Position numbers and translations under genes: made by a program. A stretch of DNA of 64,000 nucleotides from Phytophthora colocasiae (taxonomy: Eukaryota; Oomycota; Peronosporomycetes; Peronosporales; Peronosporaceae): assembly GCA_018806915.1 (NCBI GenBank), contig JAGKQI010000040.1, positions 868,001 through 932,000 of the forward strand. The letters run 5' to 3'. The notes beneath the pieces are model-generated. The model did not search any database. It worked only from the letters and a program-made list of their open reading frames with translations, and was not told where the DNA came from. Shown one piece after another: positions 22,272-32,119 of the stretch (within the stretch, counting starts at the first letter, position 1; the number at the start of each line of letters is the position of its first letter).

Positions 22272-23746
22272 TGTCGCGAAGTCGGTGAAACTTTAGTCGC
22301 GGAGCAGGGGCGTATAGTGAACCCTAGTTGTACGACTACTGAAAAGTGGTTTTCAAAGCCGTATAACGACAGGTTGGCGTGTGGTACCTTGCGGTATCCT
22401 CGTGGGTTAGTTGTCTTCGGAAATATGACCCTCGCCGGGGTCTGAGAGCGTGGTGTGAGGAAAAGTTGGGGTTCCCTTGGAGTCTGGAATCGGTATTCAG
22501 GAAATCCTTCCAGGAGCGTTCGGGAGTCGGAGTCTCTGGAAACCAAGTTGGTTCCCCGGAAGTCGGCGGTCGAAAAGAGGTTAATATACCAGAGAAAGTC
22601 TGAAATCAGTGTCTGAATATCACAAATCCAGAACCGAGACACTTGACTTTCAGAGATAAGCAACAAATATACAGAGTTCGAAAATATACAAATATATACA
22701 GCCGTTCTTATTCTTTCTAGGCCCTTGAACGGTGGGCTAACACTCCAGGTCAACTAGGGACTTGCTACCAGACACCTGGTCTGTCTGGTATCCCTTTACG
22801 TTCGCGCACCACCCTCTAATATAGAGGGAAAATAAACCAATACACTATCAGTTATATAACAGTCTACCGAGCGTCTTGAGAGCGACTGTCTAGCTCCCAA
22901 AACCTGTCCAAACCTACAATATGAAATAGGCTACCGCTAGAGATAAGACAAACGACCCAACTAGTAAATGAAATAGGCGGGTCCTTTCAGGTCGCTACGT
23001 TACCTGATCTCCGCCTAAGGGGATTGAATTTGGTGGAGATCACACGACATCTTGACTTGGTCTCAGTATGCAGTCTGTACAGCCGATCTCAATGGGTTGA
23101 CAGGTAGAGACGTCATTACGGGGGATGTGCAGGTCAGTAATTACTTGAATGCGTGTTGAACTTGGTTTCAGTATGGTCTTGGATCTTCGTTGGTTTCAGA
23201 GTCTGGTATCCTGGCTTTCAGAGTCTGATATCACTTGGTTTTCAGAGTCTTGGTCACTCAGAGTTAGAGATACCAGAGTTTTGAGTAACAAAACCAGAGT
23301 ACGGAGCACCAATGCTACAACGTACATGAAGATCCTGAGGGTTGCGCGGGTGCGCGGCGTCCGGCGCGCGATACTTAGTCTCTGCGGGTATATATTGTGA
23401 ATCCTTGAACCATCCATAGTCGCGCTGGACGGTAACGGGATGAGGTCTCTCAGAGATACGTTCTTCTGAGAGACTTTCCGCCAGAACTTAGGCACTCATC
23501 GTCGGGGAAAGTCCGGTGACCAGACAGAGTGTAGTTGGTCTTCAGAGTTGTGCACACTCTGAAGTACACTTCTGGTCTTTTGGGCCCCTTTACAGTCAGG
23601 CGAAGGTTTATCCACAATCTTCCACAGATGTCGCACGGGTGCGGCCGCGTCCCAAAGTCCCTTTCGCTTATAACCGATAGTATAACCAATCACATCGTAA
23701 CGTAATATCCACCTGTCGCTCGAAAATCGGAAATAACATCATGTCA
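22272..23746 (-). repeat. Isolated family A LTR
   Basis: Runs on the minus strand from TGACATGATG (23746) to CGCGACA (22272). At 1,475 bp it is shorter than the other A LTRs: a segment around 23035-23055 is missing (the sequence jumps from GGTGGAGATCACACGACAT to CTTGACTTGG). No Gag or Pol adjoins it. Flanks ...ACGTG and TAGT do not give a 4-bp target duplication, so it is either a solo LTR whose flank was rearranged or a remnant. Confidence 0.85.
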
Positions 23747-24068
23747 TAGTCCACTCAAACACTGAAGTGGTCCTCCCCTTTGTGGCAAACGTCGGTAGCG
23801 ATGGAATCACCGTACACCATGGCACTGTTGATAGTTACGAATAATACTCACAGTTGCCCTTCGAATCGACACCCACAGCCCAGCACTCTACTAGGATATC
23901 GTAGAGGCACAGTAACCAATATACAAACGATTTTCATCGCATTCCAGAGTATGAATAACCGGAGCGCTCGTCTGGTCGAAGTGTCAATATGTTTACTTTT
24001 TTCTTTTCTTAAATATCAAAATATCAAGGCGTAAGACGTGAAGAGTCAATCTGCGGCTCATATCTGGA
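23747..24068. other. No gene recognised
   Basis: About 320 bp of mixed composition with a T-rich stretch near 23995-24030. I see no coding, repeat or terminal structure. It may be the 3' flank of the ORF at 24069-24695. Confidence 0.4.
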
Positions 24069-24695
24069 CTATGCCACCACCCTGCTCCTATACTTCCAAT
24101 TTTCGACTTCGATGAAAATAATTGTCATACCAGCACCATATCTCGTTTCATGAAGAGGTGGATCTTCTCGTGCCTCCATGAGTTCTGGAAATTCCTTCAG
24201 CATTCCGTCCATCCCGTATCCAATTCTCGCTATGCGATAAAACTTGGCATGTTGCAGCTTGAATCTTTCCAAGAACTCGGATGCGGTCTCATTTGCTTCA
24301 GCTTTTTTCTTTCGGCCTCCCTTTTTTTGGCCTGCCGTGGACTTGGTTGATGCGGGTATCTTGGCAGAAGTTGCATCCTTCGACTCAGCGACCGATTCAG
24401 AGGAGGGATTTGCCGACCCAGACTTCGCCGGTCTGAAGTATGTTTTCTGAAGACTTTTCACCAATACCAAGTGAACCTTCGTCGTCGACGGTGTCGCATT
24501 GAGAACGCTCTTCAGCACCGACAGAGTAAAGTGTTTCCGGTCTTTGCACTCGCCTGTGAGAGTACCAGTATCGACCGAGAAATCTCCCAATTCATACAAC
24601 AGCCTGCCAAATAATAACTTGAACTTGATTCCATAAAACCCACCTTGATGACTTGCCAGAACAACAGCACCCGCGGCTAGAGTTTCGAGACACAT
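24069..24695 (-). CDS. Unrecognised 208-residue protein, possibly a host gene or gene fragment
   Basis: Uninterrupted ORF in a region where nearly every other ORF is broken. ATG at 24695 is the first Met, but the frame stays open upstream to an in-frame TAA about 57 bases earlier, so the true N-terminus could be longer or removed. The N-terminal half is hydrophobic/globular (LETLAAGAVVLASHQGGFYG..., LLFGRLLYELGDFSVDTG). The middle holds a Ser/Lys/Ala-rich linker with a strongly basic GQKKGGRKKKAEA, a possible nuclear localisation signal. The C-terminal part (SEFLERFKLQHAKFYRIARIGYGMDG) is helical. The 5' LTR of a B element begins 55 bp upstream of the ATG, so it could act as an alternative promoter only in its antisense direction. 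No family is recognised. Confidence 0.55.
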   Translation of the reverse strand: MCLETLAAGAVVLASHQGGFYGIKFKLLFGRLLYELGDFSVDTGTLTGECKDRKHFTLSVLKSVLNATPSTTKVHLVLVKSLQKTYFRPAKSGSANPSSESVAESKDATSAKIPASTKSTAGQKKGGRKKKAEANETASEFLERFKLQHAKFYRIARIGYGMDGMLKEFPELMEAREDPPLHETRYGAGMTIIFIEVENWKYRSRVVA

Positions 24696-25043
24696 TCCAT
24701 CGTTTGTATCATGAGCCGTATTGCGAGTGGTTTTTTGGTTTTAGCGCAATTGACACGTTGCTAATTACGATTTTTCGAGTGGATATGGACGTTACGCTGT
24801 GATGTGATTGGATATACACTGGATTATGGGAGAAAGGGAGATGTGGGACGAGGTTATGCCCCGTGCGACAATATGATGGATCTGTGGAAGAAAACTGCTA
24901 TATATTAACCTTCACCTGTACTGCAATGGGGCCCAAGAGATCAGAAGTGTTCCTCGAAAAAGTGCAAAAACTGCGAGAGACAACAACACTCAGTCTGATC
25001 ACCGGACATTCCCCGACGATGAGTGCCTAATGACTGGCAGAAA

Positions 25044-25073
25044 GTCTCTCAGAAGAATGTATCTCTGAGAGAC
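25044..25073 (+). promoter_or_regulatory. Conserved LTR inverted repeat
   Basis: GTCTCTCAGA, a 10-base loop, then TCTGAGAGAC: a perfect 10-bp stem. It is present at the same place (about 270-300 bp from the LTR start) in every A and B LTR here, although the surrounding sequence differs between families. It is probably a protein-binding palindrome or an RNA hairpin. The role is inferred. Confidence 0.5.
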
Positions 25074-25253
25074 CTCATCCCGTTGCCGTCCTGTGTGACG
25101 ATGATGGTTCAAGGAATACAATTTTACCCACAAGATAACAAGTATCGCGCACCGGACGTAGCGCGCCCCGCGCATATTCCAACTGGACTTCGTGCGTTGC
25201 AGCATACGTGCTCCGCACCCTGAAAACACTCATGGATATCTGGTATCACGCAT

Positions 25254-26132
25254 GGAAACTCTGATATCACACCATGAAGTCTGACGTACATGAGTCCGAC
25301 GTACATAAAGTCCGACGTACATGAAGTCCGACGTACATGAGTCTGATGAACATGATTCTGGTAAACAAGTCTGATGTGTCCTGCTTATACAAGCAATATT
25401 CCAGACATTTTCCAGTTTCCGATGAACAGACTCCGACGTACAAGACTCCGATGAACAGACCCAAGTGTCACGACTCTGGTATTACGACTCTGATGTACAT
25501 GATTCCGGAGTACATGGTTCCGATGAACATGTCTCCGACGCACATGATTCCAGACCCAGATGAACAGGATACCAGACTCTGACACTCTGAATTCCACCAC
25601 CATACTGAAACCAAGTGTACCCAACACGACCTCACGCAATCAAGTGAAACGCAACCTGCTCATCCCTGTAATGACATCATTAAGTGTCGACTCGACAAGA
25701 TCTGCAGCATCGACTACCATAGTGAGCATAAGTGAAAGTTCCTGAGTTATACTGAGACCAAGTGTATATGAGAATATGGAAGACAGAAGACAGAGAGATA
25801 CGAGATAGATAACCAGAGTTCAATTTGACAGCTTCAGTATGGGGTGGACTTCAGAGTGTCAGAGTCTGGTATCCTGTTCGTCAGGGTCTGGAATCATGAA
25901 AGTGCGTCGGAGACATGTCTTATCGGAACCATGCACTCCGGAATCATGTACATCAGAGTCGTAATACCAGAGTCGTGACACTTGGGTCTAATCATCGGAG
26001 TCTTTGTACGTCGGAGTCTGTTCATCGGAAACTGGCAATGTCTGAATATTGCTTGTATAAAGCTGGACACATCAATTATCACTGGTGTTACCAGAATCAT
26101 GTTCGTCAGTCATGGTGTGATATCAGAGTTTC
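25254..26132. repeat. Inverted duplication within the element E LTR
   Basis: About 25254-25606 and 25832-26132 are reverse complements of each other with minor differences, around a 225-bp spacer. Both arms consist of the motif array (TGTACATGA, TGTTCATCGGA and related). The extra arm is followed by about 145 bp of unrelated sequence (26133-26276). The whole extra block is bounded by AGTTCAATTT on both sides (about 25826 and 26271). The same block is in the 3' LTR (41060-41500) but absent from 18927-20769. Confidence 0.7.
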
Positions 26133-26569
26133 TAACAATTAGCATACCGGCGCTTGCGCCTCACATTAGCTTGCGGTATACGCCAACCAGGTCATAAGTC
26201 ACAAATATGTGTAAGATACATAGTGTTTCTCACACGTCACATATGTAGCCAGTTGCTGGCAGTTAGCAGTTAGTTCAATTTTGCGTTACAACCCTAAGGT
26301 CGATTCGTCGGTTCATTGGAAAGTGTAAGGCCACAACAAAGCTTTGAGTCGTGTGATCTCTCACCTATCAAGCCCCGTTAGGTGGAGATCAGCGTAACGT
26401 AGAGACCTGAAAGGACCCGCCTATTCCATTTACTAGTTGGGTCGTTTGTCTTATCTCTAGCGGTAGCCCATTTCATATTGTAGGTTTGGACAGGTTTTGG
26501 GAGCTAGACAGTCGCTCTCAAGACGCTCGGTAGACTGTTATATAACTGATAGTGTATTGGTTTATTTTC

Positions 26570-26588
26570 CCTCTATATATTAGAGGGT
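26570..26588 (+). promoter_or_regulatory. Palindromic TATA-like element in LTR
   Basis: CCCTCTATATATTAGAGGG: a 7-bp inverted repeat enclosing TATATA. It is the best core-promoter candidate in the LTR. Family A has the related CCCTCTATACTAGAGGG. The palindromic shape would suit a promoter active in both directions. No transcription start can be read from the sequence. Confidence 0.4.
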
Positions 26589-27079
26589 GGTGCGCGAAAG
26601 TTACGGGAATACCAGACAGACCGGGTGTCTGGTGAATATTTCCCTAGTTGACCTGGAGAACTAGCCCACTGCTCAAGGGCCAGGAAAGAATAAGAGCAGC
26701 TATATATTTGTATATCGGAACTCTATATTGCGGTTATCTCGGAAGTCTAGTGACAGGACTTTCCATTTGTATTAATTTCTCTTTTGACTTCAGAAATCTC
26801 TGGTGTACACAACTGTTCACCGGAAAACGTTCGACTCTCAAGCGCTCCTGTGAGGACCAGAAGGGCATCCGACGGTCTACGCAAGGAACCCTCACTCTCA
26901 CAAGACTCCCACGACCCCGGCGAGGGTCTCATTACCAAGACAACGAACCTACGAGGACAGCACAAGGTAACACACGCCCACCTTGCTGTGCGACTCTGGT
27001 ATCACTACCGGTAGTCACACTTCCAGATTCACTGTACGCCCCTGCACCGCGGTAAAAGTTGCACCGACTTCGCGACAAC

Positions 27080-27097
27080 TGGTGCGCGTGCCCGGAT
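27080..27097 (+). other. Primer-binding site
   Basis: TGGTGCGCGTGCCCGGAT, two bases after the LTR end; identical to the other copies. Confidence 0.88.
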
Positions 27098-27169
27098 CTT
27101 GGTATTGTGATATCACCGGATCTAAGAGAGTTTGAGAAGAGGGTTTCCTAACAAGCGTCTATATTCAAG

Positions 27170-30100
27170 ATGGCTTCACATGGAACTACGAGAGGAGGAC
27201 GTCAGGGACGCGGTGGTCGCAGTATGGCGACACGTCAGTCGAAGCGTCTTCAAGGTCTTCCGCCTGACGAACAACCCGACTTGGATGCTGCTCAGAAGGC
27301 GACACGCGAGAGGAGGAAGGTTGCACGTGAAAAGGAAGCAGTAGAGGAGGTGAACGTCCCGGAACAGGCGGTCGAAGACCAGCCTGCTGCGGACCCTGAA
27401 GCCCAAGAGACACCCGATGTGTCTGGCGAACAAGGTTCTGAGGAAGGTCCGTCCGAAGCTGAAGCTTCTGGTGACGAGGTGGCCACTGACCGTGAGGGTG
27501 GTGATGAGGCGTCTGAGGGAGGCGCCGACGTGGTTGAGTCCCCGGAGATCATTGACTTGTGTTCTGAGTCGACGGCTTCTGGGAAGTCCGTGGGAGAAGT
27601 GAAGACGGAACCCGGACTGGTTGATGAACGTGTCTCGAAGACTCCAAAGTCCGAAGACACTCCTGTCTGATGACATGCCGATGAAGTCCGAAGATTCTCT
27701 GAAGACACCGTCTGATGAGTCTGGGAGGGCTGATTCGCTGGATGGAGAACGTGCTCTGAAGTATGTACGCCGTGAGTTCCGCCGCTGGAGGGACATGGAC
27801 GCTGGAAGAATTGTTCCGCCGAACGTCGAATACGCCTGGCAAACATCGAAGCCTGACGCAAATGTGTTTCAGAAGGCTGCGGCAGCGACGGGCGACTACA
27901 TCAAGTGGCGGTGTTCTTCAGTATTTCCAGAAGACATGTGGATATCGGAATTCCGCTTGAGGCGCCATAGTTTTGGCCGAGTCCAAGACTTGTCGTACGT
28001 CGAGATCTCGATGAATACTCTGACGGCACCCGAGTGCGTCGCTGTCCTTCAGACGATGCTGTATGAAGCAGGATTTGAGTTCCAGAACCTGCTACCGAGG
28101 TGGTCTCAGACCCAAGCGTCTGTTATCTTTGAACCTCAAGTGCGCAGTGTGTCGACGGAGCTTCAGAGCCGTCTTGCTGAAGAACTGGTTGAGTGGACCA
28201 CTGTGACCGCCAGGTCACAAGTTAATCGACTCCCAGAAGACACAAAGGCGGACAACGAAGCACGTCGAGGCGAAGCTGATGGTATATTACGCGATGTGAA
28301 TGCTGACCTACAAGGACGACAGCTGATTATGAGACTCCGGGTGACCGGACTCAGAGTCTCACATAGTTCTGTCGGGTCCAGCAGTGGAGAACCGCCGCAG
28401 TCCAAGCGCCTGCAACATGGTCCACCACGGCCACAAGTCTCGTCGATACCATCTGCACTGTCGACGCCGTCGCTAAGTTCGCTGCCGGTATACGAGAGTC
28501 ACTCTGATAGCACTCATTTGGAGTCTGGTGTTCCAATGTCGGAAGATCGAGGTAGCTCTCTGATGACTGATGCGCCTGTGCCAAGTGTCATTGGGACCTC
28601 GCGTAAGTCGGAGCCCGATGACTTCGAGATGTTGGAAGAGAAGCCGGAGTTTCCAGAAGTGAAGTCCGAGAGACAGTTGTCTACCAGAGATTCTGTTCAC
28701 CGGACGCCAGAAGCTCCATCATCGTCCGTCTCGAGTCGAGGTAGAAGCCACCAGAGCAGGCATGAGAGTCTGAAGAGCGAAGATCGCCAGAAAGTGTCTT
28801 CCAGACGCTTGAGTTCCGTTGCGTCAAGCCACACACGAAGTTCCCAGATATCAGGCCCAGCGCAGATCGAATTGAACGCTATGCGGCAGCAACAGGAATG
28901 GCAGCGTCGAATGGAACAGGAGCAGAAGGAATTTCTGGCCAGAGAACGTCTGGAATCCATGGAGCGTGAACGTCGACGTGAACAACGGAAACTTGATACG
29001 CGCCAGCAGATCCAGACCCTCACCGACCGACTACTTGAGTCTGAAGCGCCAGGCTGGAAGCCAGAGACGCGTGGATGACTTGGAAGAACGTCGGAGTCAA
29101 GCGTCAGAGTCCAAGCTCAGTACCATTCGAAATCGTCTGAGAGACAGGTGTCCGACGAACAAGTTTCTGGTGAACAGTTTTCCGACAGACAGCGTCTGGA
29201 GACCGAGTTTGCAGAACGCTGGAAACAACAGGAAGCCGAGGCCGAAGCCGAACGTGCGCGCTGGGCAGACGAGCTGAAACGTGACTGGATTTCGCAAATG
29301 GAGACCTTACGACAGCGGGTGCACGACGTGGAATCGGAGCGCGACAGGGAGCGGGAAAGTTCCAGAACATGCAGCGTTTCCATGCCGCAGAATTGAGGAA
29401 TCTTCGTGCAACATTGTCCCAAGCTCAAGGGGTCGCCTACCCTGAAGTAGCAACTTCAAGTCGGATCTCCGGTGAACATGACCCTAAACCGGCAACCGGA
29501 CCTCTGGTGAACAGTCGGGATACGGGAGATTGCACACCTGGGGTTAGGGGATCAGACGGAGTCGCCAGTAGGGGTAGGGTTACCCATTAAAACGACGGAG
29601 GCCTTCCATACGCCTCTTCTCCTACGGAGAACGACCGACACCAAGCGCGCGAAGGCTGGAAGGCATGGCGCGGACACCGCGGCCGCTACGACGACCCAGA
29701 CGGCTCAAGCGGCTCCCCTGACCGAGGTCAAGACCGAAGGAAGGCGCCCAGCGACTCCCAGGCGCGATGGACACTGGAAACCCAGTGAAAGACGGTCGAG
29801 ACGCTTCGCGAAAGCCCGGGAGATGCAGGAACACCCCAGACCCTGGTGGAAGCTCCAGTGACTCAAGCTCGGACTCCGGGAACTCGTCGTCTGATGACCT
29901 GGACCCTCCGGAGGGCGTTAACCTGACTACGTCTCACGGACAAGCTGGAACGACCCTGTTGACTATGAGGCCCTTCACAAACTCAAGTATCATCGGAGAA
30001 TTTGATCCCCGAGCGACATTACGAGAACGGGTTCACTGGTGGGAGCGCTTTGTGAACATGGCATCTCAGGGAGCATGGACGAACAAGACCCGCATTCAAG

Positions 30101-30592
30101 AGCTCAAGCTGAAGCTCCCCGTGTCTGCCAGAGATTGGTTCAACCAGCTTCTGAAGAGTGTTTCCCGCGACTGGAAGGAATTATCATCGGAGTTTCACAG
30201 GCGCTATTGCAAGGCCCGGTCATCATACTCCGAGAGATACTTCACGATGAAAATGAAGAGTTCCGAGACTCCGTTGGACTTCTTCTATCGCATGAACTCG
30301 GCCGCCGGGAAAGCTGAGGTGGGCTTCAGAAAATACTCCAGACGCCTGGAGAAACACGTTCTGAGGTACATCACCAAGCTGAAGGACGAGCGTCTGAAGA
30401 TCGCCTTACAAGGCCGAAAGTTCAGGAGTATCTCGGACTTGGAATATGCTCTGCAACAGGACGAAGATGTCTGGCGAACTGCTGATCAAGATACTACGAC
30501 CACCAGACATCGGGACTTCCGAGCAGACAATCTCCCACGCGGACAGTTTAAGCCAAAGCGTATGGGGAAGACTTATGTTGCCCGAGAAGCAG
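27170..30592 (+). pseudogene. gag: Gag polyprotein, family B (element E), core intact but ends lost
   Basis: Starts at 27170 (MASHGTTRGG). ORF1 runs to 27670 and includes EIIDLCSES. The next frame (from about 27650) carries the unknown domain (KYVRREFRRWRDMDAGR...), Ser/Pro linkers and the coiled coil to 29078. The frame changes near 29045 (one A missing relative to 16605-18383), again near 29370 and in 29590-29760. The Gag core is at 29990-30590 (GEFDPRATLRERVHWW ... DVWRTADQDTTTT). The protein stops being Gag at 30592, inside the linker before the zinc knuckles, where an inverted segment begins. It is almost identical to the minus-strand copy 15390-18834. Confidence 0.88.
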
Positions 30593-32119
30593 TAGGCTAC
30601 AGAGCCTGGCCGTACGAAGCGACCATGTCGTGGGAAAAATACATACTCCACAATCCTTGCAACGTCAGAAAATTCATTCACCCAAGTATCCTTGTCAGAG
30701 ATGTTCACCACGCGCACCGCCACAGGCCATGACCGGGCTGCAAAAATCAATTGAGTCACCCAACGGTCTCCGCGTCCCGCCCACACGAATTCTCGTTGTG
30801 GGTTCGTCGGTCCATAGTCGATCCGAACAATGAATTCTTCACCATGTCTCAGAAGTACAGCTTCACTTGGTCTGATGGACCTGTTCCTGCCGATATGATC
30901 ACCAGGCTCCCAGCTGCACATCATCACCACAACTTCATCTGGCATAGATACCAGTCCCTCACGGACGCTGATCCTCAGACCAGCAGCGAACATGAATCCC
31001 ATTCCCAATAGCACGTTTATACCTTCGCCGATATTCGCGACCCAGACATCAACAATGTAAACCACTCTCGGTCCGAGAGTCAGCTTGATCTCAGCACTGG
31101 CGCCAATGTACGTCGGAACTCCTCCCATCCCGGACACCCGAGTTTGTTTGTGTGACTTAAGCCTGAGTCCGAGCTTACGCGCAAAGTCGTAACTCAGGAT
31201 GTTAATAGTCGCACCGGTGTCCAGGAGAATCTTGGTCCGATGATCATTGACGGCGCCATGCACCATAACCACATCACGCTTCGCAGGATCAGGGTTGTGA
31301 TCCTCCCACCAGCCATAACACTCTCCGTCTTTCAGACGAAACTGGATTGTATCGTCCGGAGGCGATTCATTGTCCTTCGGAACGTCCGGTGAACAGTCTC
31401 TCGGAAAGTCCGATGAACTGTCGGTCAGACGCGGAATTTCTGAAGACATGGCTGATTCTTGAGCTAAAGCGGTCATGCAATGTTGATTTTTAGGTTGGGT
31501 CGTTTTCAGCTCCGGTCCTACGTACACTAAAACACATAACTCTGGGGGTGTGCCTTGCCCGGCGCGTTTTTCGGATCCCCATCCGACGGGCTTGCCAGTT
31601 TAACTGTTTCCCAGAGTCAGCCTCGTCACCCAGGGGTTTCTCCAGTAGGTGATCCGGCAGGTCCTTCAGTGTACCTTGACGGGCTAGTTTCTTGAGGGAT
31701 TCCAGAGTCTTGATGTCTTCGCATGGCCTCCCAGAGTGCACCTTTCCGCAAACCTCACACGGCGGTACTCGGCACATCCTGCTCGGGTGGCCTTTCTCCT
31801 GACACCGATCACAGACAATGTCTCTCCAGCAGCTCTCCTCCGAATGACCTGAGAATTATCACGACGTGTCTGCTGGAAGTCTTGACCTGAGGATCCTCGG
31901 GGAGACTGGGGCGGCGGTCGCCATCCCATGTTGTCCATGACCCGGTAGACTTCGTTTGTCAGAGTCTGAGTCCAATCAGTACCACCAGGCGCCTGAGAGG
32001 CAGCTTGTACGCCAGACGAAGATTGTACACCAGACATTTCGCGATCGTGTTCTGGCGACGAGGCTCTGGCATCCTTCTCTTGAATTCTGGTATCCGCATC
32101 GACATCGTCAGAGGTATCC
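30593..32119 (-). pseudogene. pro: Inverted segment: zinc knuckles, gag/pro stem-loop and protease (element E)
   Basis: This segment lies on the minus strand although Gag (left) and Pol (right) are on the plus strand. Read on the minus strand it holds the Gag linker and zinc knuckles (SGVQSSSGVQAASQAPGG ... CEVCGKVHSGRPC, 32037-31650), the stem-loop (31557-31591), and the protease (31527 on, catalytic LLDTGATINIL) running to VEYVFFPRHGRFVRPG near 30600. It corresponds to 13873-15385 of element C, which is uninverted relative to its own Gag and Pol. About 880 bp that should join the protease linker to RT (C positions 12991-13872) are missing. In this copy the codon before the stem-loop is TGG, not a stop. 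Confidence 0.88.

Larger units (their letters stand above)
24751..27077 (+). repeat. 5' LTR of element E (2,327 bp)
   Basis: From TGACACGTTGC to CTTCGCGACA. Nearly identical to 18927-20769 (opposite strand) except for extra sequence at about 25827-26283 (see the inverted duplication entry). Its end is shared with family A LTRs (CACCGACTTCGCGACA), and its start is similar (TGACA...TAATT.CGATTTT.CGAG), showing common ancestry of the families. Confidence 0.9.

Noticed and set aside
22272..23746. Complete solo LTR with target duplication
   Set aside because: Flanking 4-mers (CGTG and TAGT) do not match and the LTR has an internal deletion, so a clean solo-LTR formation cannot be claimed.
27176..27861. 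Long ORFs antisense to the Gag N-terminus
   Set aside because: They appear in both arms of the inverted repeat only because the DNA is nearly identical; their family A counterpart is broken and out of register.
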